Assembly: GCA_029785615.1 (NCBI GenBank) | Contig: JAFLZH010000003.1 | Location: forward strand, 1-64,000 | Length of the DNA stretch: 64,000 nucleotides | Source: Nitrososphaerota archaeon | GTDB lineage: Archaea > Thermoproteota > Nitrososphaeria > Nitrososphaerales > Gagatemarchaeaceae | Direction: 5' to 3' | Notes under the pieces: generated by a model | Seen by the model: only the letters and a program-made list of their open reading frames with translations | What the model was told of the DNA's origin: nothing | Database searches by the model: none | Shown here: one piece after another, positions 1-8,285 of the stretch | Layout: the number at the start of each line of letters is the position of its first letter | Numbering within the stretch: position 1 is the first letter of the stretch | Made by a program: the position numbers and the translations under genes

Positions 1-2
1 CG

Positions 3-440
3 CTCAGGGGGGCAATGCAGAAGCTGAGGGCTGACGGCTCCTACGGCCGTGTGTCCCTCTGCGTGATGGACGCCAAGCACATGGCCGTGGCGACTGGGGT
101 CGCGCCGCTGGCGACGTCTTACTTCGGGTTCGACAACGTCCCCGACGCCGGGGCGGCCTTCGCCGAAGCGCGCCGCATCCTCCTCCCACGGGGGAAGCTG
201 CTCTTCTCGGCTACCTTCCTACGACGCGGCTCGAGGAGCCTCAGGAAGGCCAGGGAGCTCGGCCTGGGAGACACCCTGTCCAGGGCGAGCCTCATGGGGA
301 CGCTTGAGAGGGCGGGGTTCGCCGCTGATGAGGTCGAGGAGTTCTACGAAGGGAGGTGGACCCGCAACCCCATGGACCTGCTCCCGTTCGAAGGCGACTG
401 GTTCACCCATGCGCTGGTCAGCGCCCACAAAAAGGCATAG
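3..440 (+). CDS. SAM-dependent methyltransferase, C-terminal part (cut by window start)
   Basis: The reading frame is open to the left edge, so only the C-terminal ~145 residues are present and the true start lies outside. The visible part fits the second half of a class I methyltransferase: a hydrophobic strand with SYFGFDNV, then a helix and LLPRGKLLFSATF, which resembles the strand after motif III (usually hhxPGGxhhh). The SAM-binding glycine loop would be upstream and cannot be checked. The substrate is unknown. It ends in a run of basic residues (AHKKA). Confidence 0.6.
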   Translation, partial: LRGAMQKLRADGSYGRVSLCVMDAKHMAVATGVAPLATSYFGFDNVPDAGAAFAEARRILLPRGKLLFSATFLRRGSRSLRKARELGLGDTLSRASLMGTLERAGFAADEVEEFYEGRWTRNPMDLLPFEGDWFTHALVSAHKKA

Positions 441-716
441 ACGAGCCGCCGTCCTCGCCGACGGACGCTGGGCCGGGGGGCTGACGGAGTTCGTCACGCG
501 GGGATGGACCCGAGGGCAGAAACCAGCCGGCGGCAGCGAGGTCTAGGCGTCCTGCCACAAGCCGGTGCGGGGGAGCCGACCGCCGCCCCCTCTGGCTGGC
601 GGAAACACCAGTTCAGTCCAGATCGAGCGAGAAGAAGACAGCGATATCGTGCGACGACTTTGGACGGTTAGACAACATGGGCAATAGTATCAAACAGCGC
701 GTAGCTCGCTTTCAGG
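441..716. other. Intergenic stretch, no gene seen
   Basis: GC-rich for the first ~150 bases, then clearly lower in GC towards the VOC gene. I see no tRNA-like T-loop, no convincing ORF and no repeat. The base-composition change fits the start of a transferred segment. Confidence 0.4.
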
Positions 717-1157
717 TTAATCCGCCGCCGGTGAAGGAGGATTCCGTGTTCGCCTCTGTGGCGCCCACAACTCCATGATGTTGCCCGCAGGGTCCGAGAA
801 GTATGTGCTCCATGCCCGTTGAGAGCCGTGCCAGCCTCTCGAGTTTTCGTTCTTGGGACTGCACTTTACACCCTTGCGTTTCAGGAATCGAATGCACTCG
901 TCTAACTTGTCAGGTTGGACTTCGAACGCCATGTGCAGAGGGACCTTGACCATTTCGTCCCCATGCCCGCTCATGAATCCTCTGTCTTCGTGGGCAAAGC
1001 CGAAATATTGTTCGCCTACGTCAGCGAAGTGAATGTGTTTCTTGTTCGGACGAACCGGAAAATCGAGCCCGATTTTTCGATAGAATTTGGCGCATTCCTC
1101 AGTCCTTGCGGTGAGGAATGCTATTTCGGCGACCCGCACCAGTGGTAGTTTCTTCAT
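717..1157 (-). CDS. VOC superfamily (glyoxalase/bleomycin-resistance-like) protein
   Basis: About 146 residues from the second methionine (MKKLPLVRVAE). A TATA-like CTTAAT element lies near 1184-1191, about 30 nt upstream, which favours this start over one four codons earlier. The fold signature is a strand then FYRKIGLDFPVRP near residue 30, and a C-terminal YFSDPAGNIMELWAP, the classic end of a VOC module with its metal-binding Glu. One protein carries two beta-alpha-beta-beta-beta units, as is usual. Substrate is unknown: lyase, dioxygenase and antibiotic-binding members share this fold. Codon GC is lower than in the neighbouring housekeeping genes, so transfer is possible. Confidence 0.72.
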   Translation of the reverse strand: MKKLPLVRVAEIAFLTARTEECAKFYRKIGLDFPVRPNKKHIHFADVGEQYFGFAHEDRGFMSGHGDEMVKVPLHMAFEVQPDKLDECIRFLKRKGVKCSPKNENSRGWHGSQRAWSTYFSDPAGNIMELWAPQRRTRNPPSPAAD

Positions 1158-1410
1158 TCGAAGCGCCATTGCCTCACGGCTCCAGGCTTAATGGTTTGGC
1201 TCTTTCGCACGCCGTAATCGCGCGTTATCCGTCGGATTCCCAACTGGCCCGCTACCAATCAAACGTCGCCGGGGTTTCGAGGCTGGTCGAGAGATTGAAG
1301 ATGGTTCTCGGCGAGAGTAGGACGCTCATCGAAGGTCACTGGCGCACAAACTCGACTCCCTGACGCACCCCTGCCTCAGGCGGCGAAGCCGAGATTCCTC
1401 GTCCATCCCT
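1158..1410. promoter_or_regulatory. Intergenic region with probable VOC promoter
   Basis: A minus-strand TATA-like element (reads ATTAAGCC) lies near 1184-1191 and would serve the VOC gene. The remainder shows no ORF with coding character. Confidence 0.35.
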
Positions 1411-2217
1411 TCACCCAAAAGGATGGAAGACCGAACCGAGGCTTGCCTTCACGGCTCTGAGGTTGACTGTCTTGCCATACGACACCAACGCCTCCTTGCT
1501 CCCCAAGATTGCGCCCAAGGTCTCCTTCGTCAGAGCTTCCAAGCCTCTGGCCTTCGCGATCTGCCTGAGCTGTCCATAGTCCATCTTATCTCCGACGAGC
1601 CCGCCCCTCCCTCTCGGGTCCAACAGGGCGATTATGTCAGTGGCATCCTTCGCGACCTTCGTCCGGAGCCACACGAGCCGCTCCGGATTCATGGTCGCCC
1701 CCTTCGACCTTATGTCGTAGGACCTGTCCCTGTAGGCCTTGACCTTGAACATGGTCAGCAAGGCCTTGCTCGGGGCGTAGCAGACGCAGTCGCGCGCTAT
1801 CTTCACCTCTCGCTTGTTGCCAGGTTCGTTGCACAGGGAGTATGGGAGCGTGAGGGAGCGATCCTCGTGGAATTCGCCCGCTCCCGGCTGCTCGAAGCTG
1901 CAGGCGTCAATCTCCATGTCTCCCACCTTCTTTCCTTCGGAGATGATCGGTTTGGACGCGATGGCTTCGACCCCAAACAAATCGGTCGGAGCGGTCTGAT
2001 ATCCGTGGGTGTGCTCGTATTCCTCGATGATTCGATAGAATTCTCCCTTGTAGCTTGGGCCGACGACGTCTATGTCGATCGACCCGAAGTATGGGTTGTA
2101 GAACCACACGGCCCACCCTCCGATTATCGTTGGAGTGCCGTGGTGGCGATAATGACGGATGAACGAGACGAGCTCGTCGTAAGACGCCTTGACGAGCGGC
2201 GAGCCCTGGATCTTCAT
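1411..2217 (-). CDS. AbiEii-type nucleotidyltransferase toxin
   Basis: 268 residues. The N-terminal third has IIGGWAVWFYNP followed by GSIDIDVVG, the GG...SxDxD signature of the DNA polymerase beta-type nucleotidyltransferases that include AbiEii/AbiGii toxins. Known AbiEii enzymes act with a winged-helix antitoxin and cause growth arrest or abortive infection. The gene begins 2 nt after the stop of the upstream AbiEi-like gene, so the two are surely co-transcribed and probably translationally coupled. Both acidic residues of the motif are intact, so it is probably catalytically competent. Its exact target cannot be read from sequence. Confidence 0.75.
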   Translation of the reverse strand: MKIQGSPLVKASYDELVSFIRHYRHHGTPTIIGGWAVWFYNPYFGSIDIDVVGPSYKGEFYRIIEEYEHTHGYQTAPTDLFGVEAIASKPIISEGKKVGDMEIDACSFEQPGAGEFHEDRSLTLPYSLCNEPGNKREVKIARDCVCYAPSKALLTMFKVKAYRDRSYDIRSKGATMNPERLVWLRTKVAKDATDIIALLDPRGRGGLVGDKMDYGQLRQIAKARGLEALTKETLGAILGSKEALVSYGKTVNLRAVKASLGSVFHPFG

Positions 2218-2219
2218 GC

Positions 2220-2810
2220 CTAGCTCTTTCCTTCTGTGATCTGATGGTAGAGCTTGAGCGCGCCATCGCGGCCAGGCCCGCCCAGGCAGAACAAGTCGAT
2301 CACGGCCTGAATCGGCTCGACGACGCGAACTCCTTCAAGTTCCCTTGCGTTGTGAAGTATCGCCTCGGAGTCGGGGCGCAGCACGTCTACCGCCACGTCC
2401 CCTCTTCCCGGTCTGATCCCCTTTGCGATGTCGCCTGGACGATCCGCGTAGACATGAATCGTCGGATACGTGATGTAGTATTGCGTGTACCTTGCGAGCG
2501 CCGAGAAGGCGGTGAGGGCGTAATCGCCAGCTGATCGCCCGTCCGCCATCGCGCGTTCCACGACGTGGACGTCGGACTGCTCTGTACGGATTCTGGCTAG
2601 CAGCAGTTTCGAGAGGGGCCGTTCGACCGAAAGAGCCTCGAGCAGCCTGAGGGGGTCTTTGAGCTCCAGGTGCCCGCGCGACTTCTGTTCGACGATGCCG
2701 GGGAATTCCAGTTCCTTCGTCACGTGGTTGACCAGATCCGCCGACGTGTTCAGTTCCCTTGCGATCTCAATCTGGGACGTGTCCGGGTGCGCCAACAGAT
2801 AGGAGATCAC
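2220..2810 (-). CDS. AbiEi-type antitoxin / winged-helix autoregulator
   Basis: 196 residues from the GTG used here. The N-terminus is a winged helix (SQIEIARELNTSADLVNHV), followed by the ~120-residue alpha/beta domain seen in AbiEi antitoxins; IHVYADRPGDIAKG and VEPIQAVIDLFCLGG are in the expected places. AbiEi proteins bind inverted repeats at their own promoter. The start is doubtful: the first HTH helix seems to continue upstream (RLTAPQTYRVISYL) in the same frame, where the only possible initiator is a CTG near 2843. The TATA box at 2876-2884 predicts an mRNA start near 2854, compatible with either choice. Confidence 0.72.
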   Translation of the reverse strand: MISYLLAHPDTSQIEIARELNTSADLVNHVTKELEFPGIVEQKSRGHLELKDPLRLLEALSVERPLSKLLLARIRTEQSDVHVVERAMADGRSAGDYALTAFSALARYTQYYITYPTIHVYADRPGDIAKGIRPGRGDVAVDVLRPDSEAILHNARELEGVRVVEPIQAVIDLFCLGGPGRDGALKLYHQITEGKS

Positions 2811-2875
2811 CCTGTAGGTCTGTGGCGCAGTTAGCCTGACCAGTCGGTTACACCCACACGATGTTTGCGGGTGGC

Positions 2876-2884
2876 TATATAAAT
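2876..2884 (-). promoter_or_regulatory. TATA box of the AbiE operon
   Basis: The + strand reads TATATAAAT, so the minus strand reads ATTTATATA. Its centre at 2880 predicts transcription starting near 2854. It directly abuts the palindromic repeats at 2886-2911. Confidence 0.6.
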
Positions 2885-2885
2885 A

Positions 2886-2911
2886 ATCCGATGTTTGTCG
2901 GATAATCCGAT
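2886..2911. promoter_or_regulatory. Overlapping inverted repeats, probable AbiEi operator
   Basis: ATCCGA (2886-2891) is inverted as TCGGAT (2898-2903), which is itself inverted again as ATCCGA (2905-2910). ATAATCCGAT occurs twice, at 2883 and 2902, 19 bp apart (about two helical turns). The block sits at the upstream edge of the AbiE TATA box, where a bound antitoxin would block TBP/TFB. Confidence 0.6.
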
Positions 2912-2935
2912 TGATATCAGATTACGTATGACGGC

Positions 2936-3648
2936 TCAAAACGGCAGCTTGAGGATCGCCCTGTCGTCGGAGAGAGAGGCCACGTACTCCCACCCATGCT
3001 GGATGTATCGCTCCACCTCCCCCGTGTGGATGACCTTCTGCCTCGACCCGTTGTTCGCCATGGCCCCGAGCAGCTTCTCTCGCACCATCTTCTGAAAGTC
3101 CTCGTCCTTGATGCTCGACAGGTCCAACTTGTCGACGTCCTTCACCCTGAGAGTGAGAAACTCTCCCACCCTCATCCCGCTCGATGCCAGCATGGTGACG
3201 AGGGCCTTTCCGCGCACGTCCGTGTGCGTGAGGACGCTCCTGAGCTCCTCCTGCGTAGGGACCCTGTCGGTGGTGACCGCGTGATACCGGGGGAGGTCCA
3301 CCTTGACCCTCATCTTAGCGTTGTCAAGCTCGAAGTCATTTATGGCGAGGAACTGCTTCACGGCCGAGAGCCGGTTCCTGAGGGAGTTTGGCGCGAACTT
3401 GTCCTTGAGCATCCAGGCGACGTATCCGTCGAGGACCTTGTAGACGTCGTTCTTCCTCATGTGGGCAAGGGCGTCGTTGGGGAGCATCTCGAGGTAGCTG
3501 CAAAAGTCCATCATCCCGCCCGTGGCGTTCTCGACGCTCTTCTCGGAGCCGCGCCTCCCCCCTTCTCCAGGTAGAGCTTGAGCTGAGCGAGGACCTCGGC
3601 GCGGTGGTCCCTCCTCCACTCGTAGGCCTTGCGGTTTAGGACCTTCAT
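2936..3648 (-). pseudogene. Decayed archaeal tyrosine recombinase (integrase)
   Basis: The C-terminal reading frame (2936 to about 3560) matches an archaeal phage-type integrase: a SAM-like N-terminal helical domain (SLRNRLSAVKQFLAI), then TDRVPTQEELRSVLTH and SGMRVGEFLTLRVKD with the first catalytic Arg. The part that should hold the HxxR motif, the second His and the nucleophilic Tyr is missing; the text jumps from VDKLDL to a C-terminal tail (IQHGWEYVASL). The natural N-terminus (ATG at 3648, MKVLNRKAYEWRRDHRAEV) is in another frame and joins the rest at a run of six C at 3557-3562. So there is one frameshift and one internal deletion: a dead integrase. Confidence 0.7.
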
Positions 3649-3706
3649 GCAGGGCGGGAGGCTGGTCCCAACCCGCATTCAAGCCTTGACAGGTAGAAGT
3701 TAACTT

Positions 3707-5167
3707 CTAGATGTCGAAGTAGAGGTTGAACTCGTGGGGGTGCGGCCGCGCGGCCACGCTACGGTACGCCTCCATCTCGAGTTCGGTCATCACCTCGACC
3801 AGGTCCTTCGGGAAGATCCCGTCCAGGAAAGCAGAGTCGCTCTCGATGCTCTCCACCGCCTCCTTCAGGCTCCCAGGGAGCTCCCCCACCTTGAGCGCCC
3901 TCCGCTTCTCCGGTGTGAGCTTGTAGATGTCCTCGTCGACCGGGTCTCCTGGGTCGATCTTGCTCCTTATCCCGTCTAAGCCGGCCGCAGTGATCGCCGC
4001 GAAGGCGAGGTAGGGGTTGCACGAGGGGTCCGGCGTCCTGAACTCCACCCTCTTCGCCCCCTCCGACCCCTTTTCGTAGGCCGGGATCCTGACGTTGGCG
4101 GACCTGTTCATCTTGCTCCAGGCGATGTACACGGGCGCCTCGTAGCCTGGGACCAGCCTGTGGTAGGAGTTGGTGGTCGGGTCGACGATGGCGCAGAGCG
4201 CCCTGCTGTGGGACATGATCCCCCCGATGTAGTACCTGGCGACCTGGCTCAGCTCGGCATACTCGTCTGCCGGGTCGAAGAACGCGTTCTTCCCCTCCTT
4301 CCAGAGGCTGGAGTGGACGTGCATCCCGACGGCGTTGTCCCCGAATATGGGCTTGGGCAGAGTGGTGGCGATCATCCCCATCCTGCTCGCCACGTTCTTG
4401 GTGACGAACTTGTAGGTCATGGTGCTGTCGGCCATGGTGACGAGCTCGTCTCTGTATATGTCGATCTCGCACTGGCCGGCGGTCGCCACCTCGTGGTGGT
4501 GGGCGTTGCTCAACACGCCGAACCCGTCCCGCAGGTAGTTGACGCAGACCCCCCGATAGTCGCTGAGGGTGTCGACGGGCTGGGCCGGATAGTAGCCGTC
4601 CTTGAACCTGATGGGGAAGTTGGTCCCCCGGGCCTCGACCGCTGACTCCTTCGACGATATCCTGAACCCAGAAGAGAACGGTGTGCTCGCCTCCCAGGTC
4701 ACCGCGTCGAAGACCCAGAACTCGACCTCGGGCCCCCAGAGCGAGTCGGTGAACCCCGCCTCGCGTATCCTCTGCTCCGCCACCTGGGCGACGTGCCTGG
4801 GGTCCCTGGCGAACCTCCCCCTGCCGTAGCCGGCCCTCACGTCACAGATCAGACGCGCCGTCTTGAGCTGGCCGTCGGTCCACGGGAAGACCCCGTAGGT
4901 CGAGGGGTCGGGGACCAGGAGCATGTCCGACTCGTTGATGTCGACGAAGCCCTTGACCGACGAGCCGTCCAGCTTGGCGACCCCGTCTGTGAACATGCTT
5001 TCGTTCATCATCTCCGAGGGGAGGGTCACGTGCCTGAGCCTCCCGGGCACGTCGGTGAACTGGAGGTCGACGAACTTCACTTCCTCCTTCCGCACAAGCC
5101 CGAGAACCTCTTCGCGGGCGAAGGTCCGCTTCGCGATGTCTCCGGTCGCCGTCACCTTGAATGTCAA
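3707..5167 (-). CDS. glnA: Glutamine synthetase, type I
   Basis: Makes glutamine from glutamate, ammonia and ATP. About 486 residues from a TTG at 5167. Visible family features are the N-terminal beta-grasp part with DGSSVKGF and NESDM, the metal/ATP region with WGPEVEFWVFD, NAHHHEVATAGQCEID in the middle, and the active-site end RVEFRTPDPSCNPYLAFAA; it ends HPHEFNLYFDI. The start is chosen because a TATA box at 5188-5197 lies ~25 nt upstream, giving a leaderless mRNA; an open frame continues to 5251 but would precede the transcript. Divergent from an Lrp/AsnC regulator, a likely nitrogen-responsive partner. Confidence 0.93.
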   Translation of the reverse strand: MTFKVTATGDIAKRTFAREEVLGLVRKEEVKFVDLQFTDVPGRLRHVTLPSEMMNESMFTDGVAKLDGSSVKGFVDINESDMLLVPDPSTYGVFPWTDGQLKTARLICDVRAGYGRGRFARDPRHVAQVAEQRIREAGFTDSLWGPEVEFWVFDAVTWEASTPFSSGFRISSKESAVEARGTNFPIRFKDGYYPAQPVDTLSDYRGVCVNYLRDGFGVLSNAHHHEVATAGQCEIDIYRDELVTMADSTMTYKFVTKNVASRMGMIATTLPKPIFGDNAVGMHVHSSLWKEGKNAFFDPADEYAELSQVARYYIGGIMSHSRALCAIVDPTTNSYHRLVPGYEAPVYIAWSKMNRSANVRIPAYEKGSEGAKRVEFRTPDPSCNPYLAFAAITAAGLDGIRSKIDPGDPVDEDIYKLTPEKRRALKVGELPGSLKEAVESIESDSAFLDGIFPKDLVEVMTELEMEAYRSVAARPHPHEFNLYFDI

Positions 5168-5187
5168 ACGGACGAGGTGCTTCCGCA

Positions 5188-5197
5188 AAATATTTAA
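5188..5197. promoter_or_regulatory. Symmetric TATA box shared by glnA and the Lrp-type gene
   Basis: AAATATTTAA contains the perfect palindrome AAATATTT. Its centre (~5192) is ~25 nt from the glnA TTG (5167, minus strand). In the other direction it predicts a start near 5218, 13 nt before the Lrp ATG (5231). No second TATA-like element is visible in the 63-bp divergent region, so one box may serve both genes. Confidence 0.55.
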
Positions 5198-5230
5198 CGT
5201 GGTGGTAGTCGCGGCGCAACGTTTGTCCAT

Positions 5231-5740
5231 ATGGCAAGACAGAAAACGCACATCTATTCAGTCGGAGGGGGGAAGAAGGGGGACGGTGCTGGACAAAGTG
5301 CCGACCCTCTAGACCTCAGGGTGGTCAGGATGCTCCTCGTAGACGGGAGGGCGTCGGCCCGGGAGATAGCGGCGACCCTGGGCGTGTCGACGTCCACGGT
5401 CACCTCTCACCTCGAGAGGCTCCGCAGCGGCGGGATCCTCAGGGGCTTCACCGCGGTCTTGGACTTCCAGAAGCTGGGGTACGAGCTGACCGTGGTCACC
5501 GAGATCAGCGTCTCGAAGGGGAAGCTCTTCGAGATGGAGCGGGAGATAGCGCGGCTCCCCACTGTGTGCGCGGTCTACGACGTCACCGGTGAGATAGACG
5601 CGATAATAGTCTCCAAGTGCAGAGACAGGGAGGAGCTCAGCCACTTCACCAAGGGGCTCCTCGCGATGCCCTTCATTGAGCGGACCAACTCGCACGTGGT
5701 CCTGGCCACCGTCAAAGAAGACTTCCGGGTCCCAGTCTAA
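5231..5740 (+). CDS. Lrp/AsnC-family transcriptional regulator
   Basis: 169 residues. After a ~28-residue polar lead-in comes the HTH (DLRVVRMLLVDGRASAREIA, then GVSTSTVTSHLERLRSGGIL), then the RAM ligand-binding domain (LTVVTEISVSKGKLFEM, VCAVYDVTGEIDAIIVSK). Such proteins form octamers and sense amino acids. The divergent arrangement and very short shared promoter with glutamine synthetase suggest it controls glnA and itself, possibly in response to glutamine; that is inference. The N-terminal extension is longer than in most family members. Confidence 0.88.
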   Translation: MARQKTHIYSVGGGKKGDGAGQSADPLDLRVVRMLLVDGRASAREIAATLGVSTSTVTSHLERLRSGGILRGFTAVLDFQKLGYELTVVTEISVSKGKLFEMEREIARLPTVCAVYDVTGEIDAIIVSKCRDREELSHFTKGLLAMPFIERTNSHVVLATVKEDFRVPV

Positions 5741-5778
5741 GCTTAATAGACGAGGGAGGCGCCACGGCACTCCCAGTC

Positions 5779-6297
5779 ATGGTAAAGATCAAGGTGAAGC
5801 TCGGCCAGGCCGAAGCCGAGGTCGAGGCAGACCCCGAGCACCTCAGGGAGGCCATAGACCTCATCCCCGAGGTGGCTGCCAAGCTCCCTCGCCCGGGGAG
5901 GGAGCACCCGGCGGCGGACGCGGCGCCGGCGCCCCAGCCTGACGAGCTCGCCCCGGGAGGGCAGGCGCAGACCCCAGTGGTGACCATCGAGAAGGGGGAC
6001 TCCCTCGCCGAAGTGATAGGCAAGTTCTTCGCAGGGCCCTGGGGGCGGGAGAGGAGGAAGCTCTCCGACGTCAGGGAGGCGCTCCAGTCCTACGGCCTGA
6101 ACTATCCTAAGCAGTCGGTCGCCGTCGCGCTGCTGCGGCTGGCGAAGACGACGAAGCTGAGGCGCTTCAAGGCAGAGGACGGGGAGTACGTCTACACCTC
6201 GGCTACCACGGTCCCTGCCATGAGGCCGGTCCCGGAGGACGGCGCGCTCCAGGACCTTGCCCCCGAAGCGGCCACGGACCAGGTCCAGCTGGCCTAG
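5779..6297 (+). CDS. Small protein: beta-hairpin/helix N-domain plus winged helix
   Basis: 172 residues, no family recognised with certainty. Residues 1-36 look like two amphipathic strands and a helix (VKIKVKLGQAEAEVEADP, then HLREAIDLIPEVAAKL). A Pro/Ala-rich linker follows, then a winged-helix-like domain around residues 80-150 (RKLSDVREALQSYGLNYPKQ). That C-terminal domain aligns by eye with the gene at 8260-8766 (R.LS-V.E...G..Y....V). The TATA-like GCTTAATAG at 5741-5749 gives a short leader. Probably DNA-binding or a partner of a larger complex; role unknown. Confidence 0.6.
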   Translation: MVKIKVKLGQAEAEVEADPEHLREAIDLIPEVAAKLPRPGREHPAADAAPAPQPDELAPGGQAQTPVVTIEKGDSLAEVIGKFFAGPWGRERRKLSDVREALQSYGLNYPKQSVAVALLRLAKTTKLRRFKAEDGEYVYTSATTVPAMRPVPEDGALQDLAPEAATDQVQLA

Positions 6298-6315
6298 CTC
6301 CGAGGAAGACTGGCA

Positions 6316-7677
6316 TTGAACCGACGAACCCTCTTGGCAGCGGCCGCCGTCCTGGTCGCCGCCCTGGTGCTGGGGGGATACGCGGCAGCCGTCTACTTCC
6401 AGTCGCCGGTGGCCAGGGTGGCCGCGGGGACCAACGTGCAGGTCGACTCGCTGGCTTCCGGGGCGACCTTCCCCTGGGCCTATGCGAACGAGACCGTCCA
6501 GGGGGTCCAGCCCAGCGTCGCCATCGGCGCAGGGGGACTGGTCTACGCGTCTTGGATAGGGTACTCGACCTCGTCCCCCCAGGTCTATCCGAGCTCGAGC
6601 CATGGCTTCCGGACACAGATACTGTTCTCGGCATCAGCGGACGGCGGCAAGGCCTACGCCGCCCCCGTGGAGGTGAGCAACTCGACGAGCCCGCTCAGCT
6701 ACAGCTGCTACGACCCCTCGACCGCGGTCGCGCCCAACGGGACGCTGGTCTATGTCGCCTATGCCTGCTACTCCCAGCAGGGGTTCGCCACGTCCATCAT
6801 GGTGGCCACCGGGAGGGAGGGGCCCTCCGGGCAGTTCAACTTCACCCAGAACACGGTCTCCGTGGGAGTCGGGTTCAACAGGCCGTGGATAATGACGTCG
6901 AAAGCCGGAGGCGTGTACCTCACCTGGGACAGCTCCTATGAGCTGTACTGGGCGACCGTCAGGCCGAACATGACCATCGCCAGACCCGCTTCCAACGCCT
7001 TCCCTACGCAGTACGGCTGGATCACAGGCGCCGCCCTCCTAGCCAACGACACCATCGCCGTCGCTGCCTACGGGTACGCGACCCCGAACGCAGCGAACTC
7101 CACCATAAGGGTGCTGTACGCCCCGCTTTCCCGGGGCTCCCACTCGGGGAAGCTCGACTGGCTGAGCGTCGCCAACCTCACCGTCCCCACCGAGATGTAC
7201 ATCGGAGGCTCCGAGCCCTTCGTCCCCGGCCCCGCCCTGACAGTCGCCTCCGACGGCACGCCCTACGTCGCCTACGCGGCCGACGCGGGGCACTCGCTGC
7301 TCCTCACCTGGCTGGTCCCAGGACAACCCACCTGGTCGAGCCCGGTGACCATGGAGGCTTCGCAGAACGGGACGGCCGAGTCTCCGGCTCTTGCCTCCGG
7401 AGGGGGCTTCATCGCGCTGACATGGATGGGGAACGCGACGGGGGCCTGGGACGCCTACGCCTCCGCCTACCAGGCGTCCGCGTCCAGGCTGGTGGGGCCG
7501 ACGATGCTGAGCAGCGAGCCGGGGTTCGCGTCTGGACCGATGACCTGGCACGGCGACTTCATGTCCATCGAGCAGGTGAGCGGGTCGAGGTTCGTGGCCC
7601 TGTGGTCCGACGGCCGGGGTCTGTCAGACTACTACGGCTACGGGCACATCTACTCGTCGCTGGTCTCTGTCACCTAG
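6316..7677 (+). CDS. Secreted or membrane-anchored sialidase-like propeller protein
   Basis: 453 residues starting at TTG, 18 nt after the previous gene. Residues 5-30 form a single hydrophobic segment after NRR (LLAAAAVLVAALVLGGYAAA), a signal anchor. The rest has regularly repeated strands with Asp-box-like turns (SADGGKAY near residue 110, VASDGTPYVAY near 310) and many NxS/T sites, consistent with a glycosylated extracellular six-bladed BNR/sialidase-type propeller. No catalytic Arg triad could be confirmed, so it may bind rather than cut glycans. It may be co-transcribed with the gene at 5779. Confidence 0.6.
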   Translation: MNRRTLLAAAAVLVAALVLGGYAAAVYFQSPVARVAAGTNVQVDSLASGATFPWAYANETVQGVQPSVAIGAGGLVYASWIGYSTSSPQVYPSSSHGFRTQILFSASADGGKAYAAPVEVSNSTSPLSYSCYDPSTAVAPNGTLVYVAYACYSQQGFATSIMVATGREGPSGQFNFTQNTVSVGVGFNRPWIMTSKAGGVYLTWDSSYELYWATVRPNMTIARPASNAFPTQYGWITGAALLANDTIAVAAYGYATPNAANSTIRVLYAPLSRGSHSGKLDWLSVANLTVPTEMYIGGSEPFVPGPALTVASDGTPYVAYAADAGHSLLLTWLVPGQPTWSSPVTMEASQNGTAESPALASGGGFIALTWMGNATGAWDAYASAYQASASRLVGPTMLSSEPGFASGPMTWHGDFMSIEQVSGSRFVALWSDGRGLSDYYGYGHIYSSLVSVT

Positions 7678-7772
7678 GCGGCCGGTGCACCTCGGTCGCC
7701 TGAGGCCTGCCGAGGGCGCGATACTGATTTTAACCTGACAAGAAACCCGCTGCGGAGGAGCTATCAGCGCAC

Positions 7773-8285
7773 ATGTCAAGCGAAAGAGAACTTCACGTTT
7801 CAGTCAGCTACGGCGAGGCCCGGTTGGAGCTGTCCGGCTCCCCGGAAGTGGTCATGCGTTCGATCCGCGAGTGGGTCTCGAAGGAGGTCCCGAATATGGA
7901 CCTCGCCCGGGCGATAAGCGTGAACCACTCCCTCAGCGATCTCATCCAGATGTTCAGGGACTTCGTGAGGGTCACCCCGGAGGGCCCCAGGGTCTGGGTG
8001 CAGGACAAGAAGCTGAGCGACAGGGACGTCATCATGCTCCAGCTGGTCGCGGCGCGGATCGCGAGCCTGAGCGGCAAGTCGGCCACGGACGCCATGGGCG
8101 TGGGGGACATAGAGGCCGCCACCGGGCTCTACGCCAAGACCATCAGCTCGAGGCTCAGCGAGCTCACGAAGTCGGCCAACGTCGAGCGGCTCGACTCGGA
8201 GCAGGGAGGGAAGTACAGGATCACCACCGTCGGCGCGAGCAGGCTCGGCGAGCAGCTCGCTAAGAAGTTCCCTGCTGCCCCTTGA
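7773..8285 (+). CDS. Small protein: beta-hairpin/helix N-domain plus winged helix (second copy type)
   Basis: 170 residues. The N-terminus (ELHVSVSYGEARLELSGSP, then a helix) has the same strand-strand-helix pattern as the proteins at 5779 and 8260. The C-terminal half is a helix-turn-helix (MGVGDIEAATGLYAKTISS, RLSELTKSANVERLD) with a wing (GGKYRITTVGASRLGEQL). It resembles a ligand- or protein-sensing DNA-binding regulator; no named family is assigned. A TTTTAACC box at 7728-7735 predicts a start near 7758, and GGAGGAG lies just before the ATG. Its 3' end overlaps the convergent gene by 26 nt. Confidence 0.6.
   Translation: MSSERELHVSVSYGEARLELSGSPEVVMRSIREWVSKEVPNMDLARAISVNHSLSDLIQMFRDFVRVTPEGPRVWVQDKKLSDRDVIMLQLVAARIASLSGKSATDAMGVGDIEAATGLYAKTISSRLSELTKSANVERLDSEQGGKYRITTVGASRLGEQLAKKFPAAP

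Noticed and set aside
441..716. Possible structured RNA or tRNA in the GC-rich gap
   Set aside because: No T-loop or D-loop consensus and no acceptor pairing could be found by eye.
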